Shown: piece after piece, positions 61,585 through 64,000 of the stretch
Layout of the letters: the number at the start of each line of letters is the position of its first letter
How positions within the stretch are numbered: position 1 is the stretch's first letter
Origin: Tamlana sp. I1
Lineage (GTDB): Bacteria > Bacteroidota > Bacteroidia > Flavobacteriales > Flavobacteriaceae
Length of the DNA: 64,000 bases
Reading direction: 5' to 3'
NCBI RefSeq assembly: GCF_015355625.1
Contig: NZ_JACLAF010000011.1
Span: forward strand, 62,001 to 126,000
The notes under the pieces: model-generated
The model's database searches: none
Told to the model about the DNA's origin: nothing
Seen by the model: only the letters and a program-made list of their open reading frames with translations
Position numbers and translations under genes: made by a program

Positions 61585-63021
61585 ATGAAACATATCGATT
61601 CGGAAGGATTTATAACAGATAACTTTTTGTTGAATTCTAAAGCTGCCGAGGTTTTGTACCACGAGTATGCAAAAGATATGCCTATTATTGATTACCATAA
61701 TCATTTATCGGCAAAGCAAATTGCTGAAGATAATCCCATTAAAAACCTTACTGATGCTTGGTTACAAGGCGATCATTACAAATGGCGCGGTATGCGAGCA
61801 AATGGTGTTGATGAGGATTTTATTACAGGTTCAGCTTCAAAATTAGATAAGTTTAAAAAATGGGCAGAAACAGTACCTTATACTTTGAGAAACCCGTTGT
61901 TTCATTGGACACACTTAGAATTAAAACGCTATTTCGATATCGATTTGGTATTGCAATCCAGTACAGCTGAAACGATTTACCAGCAAGCCAATAAAATTTT
62001 AGAACATAAAACCCCTGCGCAACTTTTAGAGCAAATGAAAGTTGAAGTGGTTTGCACAACAGACGATCCTACAGACGATTTAGCATATCATAAACAAATT
62101 GCTAAAGCCGATTTTTTCACGAAAGTCTATCCTACATTTAGAGCTGATGCTTTGTTTTTTATTGCTGAAGATGCGTTTTTAGGATATTTGAAAAAGCTGG
62201 AAGCTGCTTCAAAAGTTTCAATAACTAATTTTTCAGAATTTATTGCTGCGATTGATTCTAGACTCAATTTCTTCAATGAAAACGGCTGCCGATTATCAGA
62301 TTTTGGTGTTGGTGAAGCTTTGGTGATGGAAGATTGTACTTTAGAGGAAGCTTCAGTTATTTTCAAAAAACGATTGGATTCTAAACCTCTTTCAGCTTTA
62401 GAAATCAATAAATACAGGTCGTTTCTATTCATTTATCTAGGTAGATACTATCATAAATTAAATTGGGTTCAACAATACCACTTAGGGCCCATCAGAAATA
62501 ATAACACGCGGTTAGTTGAACAAGTGGGCTTAGATGCAGGTTGCGATTCGATTGGCGATTTTCCTATGGCAGAATTTATGTCGGCACTATTTAATTCCTT
62601 AAATTCAACAAACCAATTAGCGAAAACAATCACTTATAATTTAAATCCATCGCAAAACGAAGTGTTCGCAACCATGATGGGAAATTTCCAAACAGGAGGC
62701 ACGCCAGGTAAAATGCAATGGGGGTCGGGTTGGTGGTTTTTAGACCAAAAAGATGGTATGGAAAAGCAATTAAATACCTTGTCTAACATGGGCTTATTAA
62801 GTCGTTTTGTGGGCATGTTAACCGATAGTAGAAGTTTTTTATCATTCCCAAGGCACGAATATTTTAGAAGGCTATTGTGTAATGTTATTGCCGAGGATTT
62901 AAAACAGGGTTTAGTACCAAATGATATCACTTTTTTAGGAAAAATGATTCAGGATATATGTTATCATAATGCCGTAAACTATTTTAATTTTAATAACCTC
63001 CATTCAAATGATGCAAATTAA
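61585..63021 (+). CDS. uxaC: Glucuronate isomerase
   Basis: A 478-residue enzyme that interconverts D-glucuronate and D-fructuronate (also galacturonate/tagaturonate). Family words: PIIDYHNHLSAKQIAEDNPI with the metal-binding HNH at about residues 38-40, WRGMRANGVDEDFI, TTDDPTDDLAYH, QQYHLGPIRNNNTR and WGSGWWFLDQKDGMEKQLNT. It starts one base after the uxuA stop and its end overlaps the TRAP binding-protein gene by 14 bp. Confidence 0.96.
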   Translation: MKHIDSEGFITDNFLLNSKAAEVLYHEYAKDMPIIDYHNHLSAKQIAEDNPIKNLTDAWLQGDHYKWRGMRANGVDEDFITGSASKLDKFKKWAETVPYTLRNPLFHWTHLELKRYFDIDLVLQSSTAETIYQQANKILEHKTPAQLLEQMKVEVVCTTDDPTDDLAYHKQIAKADFFTKVYPTFRADALFFIAEDAFLGYLKKLEAASKVSITNFSEFIAAIDSRLNFFNENGCRLSDFGVGEALVMEDCTLEEASVIFKKRLDSKPLSALEINKYRSFLFIYLGRYYHKLNWVQQYHLGPIRNNNTRLVEQVGLDAGCDSIGDFPMAEFMSALFNSLNSTNQLAKTITYNLNPSQNEVFATMMGNFQTGGTPGKMQWGSGWWFLDQKDGMEKQLNTLSNMGLLSRFVGMLTDSRSFLSFPRHEYFRRLLCNVIAEDLKQGLVPNDITFLGKMIQDICYHNAVNYFNFNNLHSNDAN

Positions 63022-63991
63022 AAACAAAATTGCGTTGCTATTGCTAGTAAGCCTTTGCCTTTTATCCTGCAAAAAAGAAGACACTGTAAAAACTCTTTAT
63101 TTAGGACATACATTGCCACAAACACATCCTGTACACAAAGGGATTTTAGAGTTTAAAAAGGCCTTAGAAAAAAAATCGAATGGTACACTTAGAATTAAAA
63201 TTTTCCCTGATGGCCAATTGGGGTCCGAGCGTGAAGTTTTAGAATTATTGCAAATAGGAAGTGTGGCCATCACCAAAGTAAGTGCTGCAACGCTTTCTAA
63301 TTTTGTTTCAGAATATCATATTTTAGGAATACCATATTTGTTTAGAGACAAACAACATCAATTTGATGTTTTAGAAGGGCCTATTGGTAAATCGATTTTA
63401 GAGAAAGGCTCTAAGTTTTGGTTACGCGGCTTGTGTTATTATGATGCTGGAAGCCGAAGCTTTTATACTAGTAAAAAAGCCATTAGAACGCCAGAAGATT
63501 TAAAAGGGCTCAAAATTAGAGTGATGAATAATCAAATGGCTATTAATATGGTAAATGCTATGGGAGGTTCTGCAACGCCGTTGTCATACGGTGAACTTTA
63601 TACAGCCATTCAGCAAGGTGTTGTAGATGGCGCAGAGAATAACCCGCCTTCATTCGTATCTTCAAACCATTATGAAATTAGTAAATATTATACATTAGAT
63701 CAGCATTCAGCAGTACCAGATGTTCTCTTAATCGGAACCAAATTTTGGAATACGCTTTCAGATGAAGAAAAAGTTTGGGTACAAGCAGCAGCAGATGAAT
63801 CTTCACAAGCACAAAAGAAATTCTGGAACGACTCTGTTGAAGAATCTATGAAAATAGCAAAAGAAGCAGGGGTAGAGGTAATTATTCCGGATAAATCCTT
63901 GTTTGCCGAAAAATCGAAATCGGTTATTGAAGCATTTGTAAAAGAATTTCCAGAGATGGAAACTACAGTAAATAAAATACAAAATAAGTAA
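63008..63991 (+). CDS. dctP: TRAP transporter solute-binding lipoprotein (DctP family)
   Basis: A 327-residue extracytoplasmic solute-binding protein for a TRAP uptake system. A lipoprotein signal (KIALLLLVSLCLLSCKKE, Cys at about 21) anchors it to a membrane. Core words are LGHTLPQTHPVHKGILEFKK, KIFPDGQLGSEREVLELLQI, GLKIRVMNNQMAINMVNAMG and GVVDGAENNPPSFVSSNHYE, with the Arg that pairs with the substrate carboxylate in KIRVM. By context the substrate is a hexuronate. It overlaps uxaC by 14 bp. Confidence 0.93.
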   Translation: MMQIKNKIALLLLVSLCLLSCKKEDTVKTLYLGHTLPQTHPVHKGILEFKKALEKKSNGTLRIKIFPDGQLGSEREVLELLQIGSVAITKVSAATLSNFVSEYHILGIPYLFRDKQHQFDVLEGPIGKSILEKGSKFWLRGLCYYDAGSRSFYTSKKAIRTPEDLKGLKIRVMNNQMAINMVNAMGGSATPLSYGELYTAIQQGVVDGAENNPPSFVSSNHYEISKYYTLDQHSAVPDVLLIGTKFWNTLSDEEKVWVQAAADESSQAQKKFWNDSVEESMKIAKEAGVEVIIPDKSLFAEKSKSVIEAFVKEFPEMETTVNKIQNK

Positions 63992-63993
63992 TT

Positions 63994-64000
63994 ATGGATA
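63994..64000 (+). CDS. Start of the next gene, probably a TRAP membrane subunit
   Basis: An ATG begins 2 bp after the binding-protein stop and the window ends after seven bases. By TRAP operon logic this should be DctQ or a DctQM fusion; it cannot be tested here. Confidence 0.4.

Overview
The window is AT-rich DNA from a member of the Bacteroidota, most likely a marine-type flavobacterium. Four things support this. Promoters carry the Bacteroidota -7 element TAnnTTTG and Shine-Dalgarno signals are mostly weak. Several secreted proteins end in type IX secretion (T9SS) sorting domains. There is a lone laminarinase-type GH81 enzyme and a glucuronate catabolic operon fed by a TRAP transporter. 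The gene set (UvrB, DapD, RuvX, peptide deformylase, CtaA, DUF5606) also fits Flavobacteriaceae. No species is named because nothing in the window decides it.

Layout. 1-1.6 kb: end of a 5-oxoprolinase operon (pxpA tail, pxpB, pxpC). 1.6-4.4 kb: uvrB and a ParE-type toxin-antitoxin pair. 4.6-17.6 kb: three very large T9SS type B cell-surface proteins in tandem, then an ABC-2 exporter (17.7-19.4 kb). 19.5-25.2 kb: housekeeping genes (CtaA, CCA-adding enzyme, threonylcarbamoyl-AMP synthase) interrupted by a four-helix-bundle (S23-like) gene flanked by degenerate repeats. 25.5-34.3 kb: a lipopolysaccharide/glycan cluster (pyruvyl transferase, six glycosyltransferases, a Kdo-kinase-like protein) plus a secreted triple-repeat protein. 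34.3-38.1 kb: dapD, ruvX, def, a DUF5606 protein and a TlpA-like thioredoxin whose membrane anchor lies in another frame. 38.5-41.9 kb: a GH81 beta-1,3-glucanase containing what reads as a circularly permuted discoidin module.

42.3-57.2 kb is a 14.8-kb integrated element. It sits in the 3' end of tRNA-Leu(GAG) and is bounded by a 15-bp direct repeat. It has a tyrosine recombinase at the left end, an early module (excisionase-like HTH, a small wHTH-like protein, a PD-(D/E)XK nuclease, a DUF4373-type replication protein with GC-rich direct repeats) and a terminator. After about 0.8 kb without clear genes comes a short tail module: a tape-measure protein, a tail hub protein and two small genes. 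The right end has a divergently transcribed control region with an XRE repressor and small unknown genes. I find no terminase, portal, capsid, tail tube or lysis gene, so it looks like a phage satellite or a heavily reduced prophage that kept only tail-length and tail-tip functions. Palindromes reading TGTGCACA occur near both ends and inside the integrase promoter. This is the most interesting part of the window.

57.3-64 kb: ferredoxin, a CopD-like membrane protein, and a LacI-type regulator divergent from an operon for glucuronate use (SDR oxidoreductase, UxuA, UxaC, TRAP binding protein, and the start of the next TRAP gene). Two palindromic operator candidates lie in the intergenic region. 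The pathway would import a hexuronate, isomerise it (UxaC), reduce it to mannonate (SDR) and dehydrate it to 2-keto-3-deoxygluconate (UxuA).
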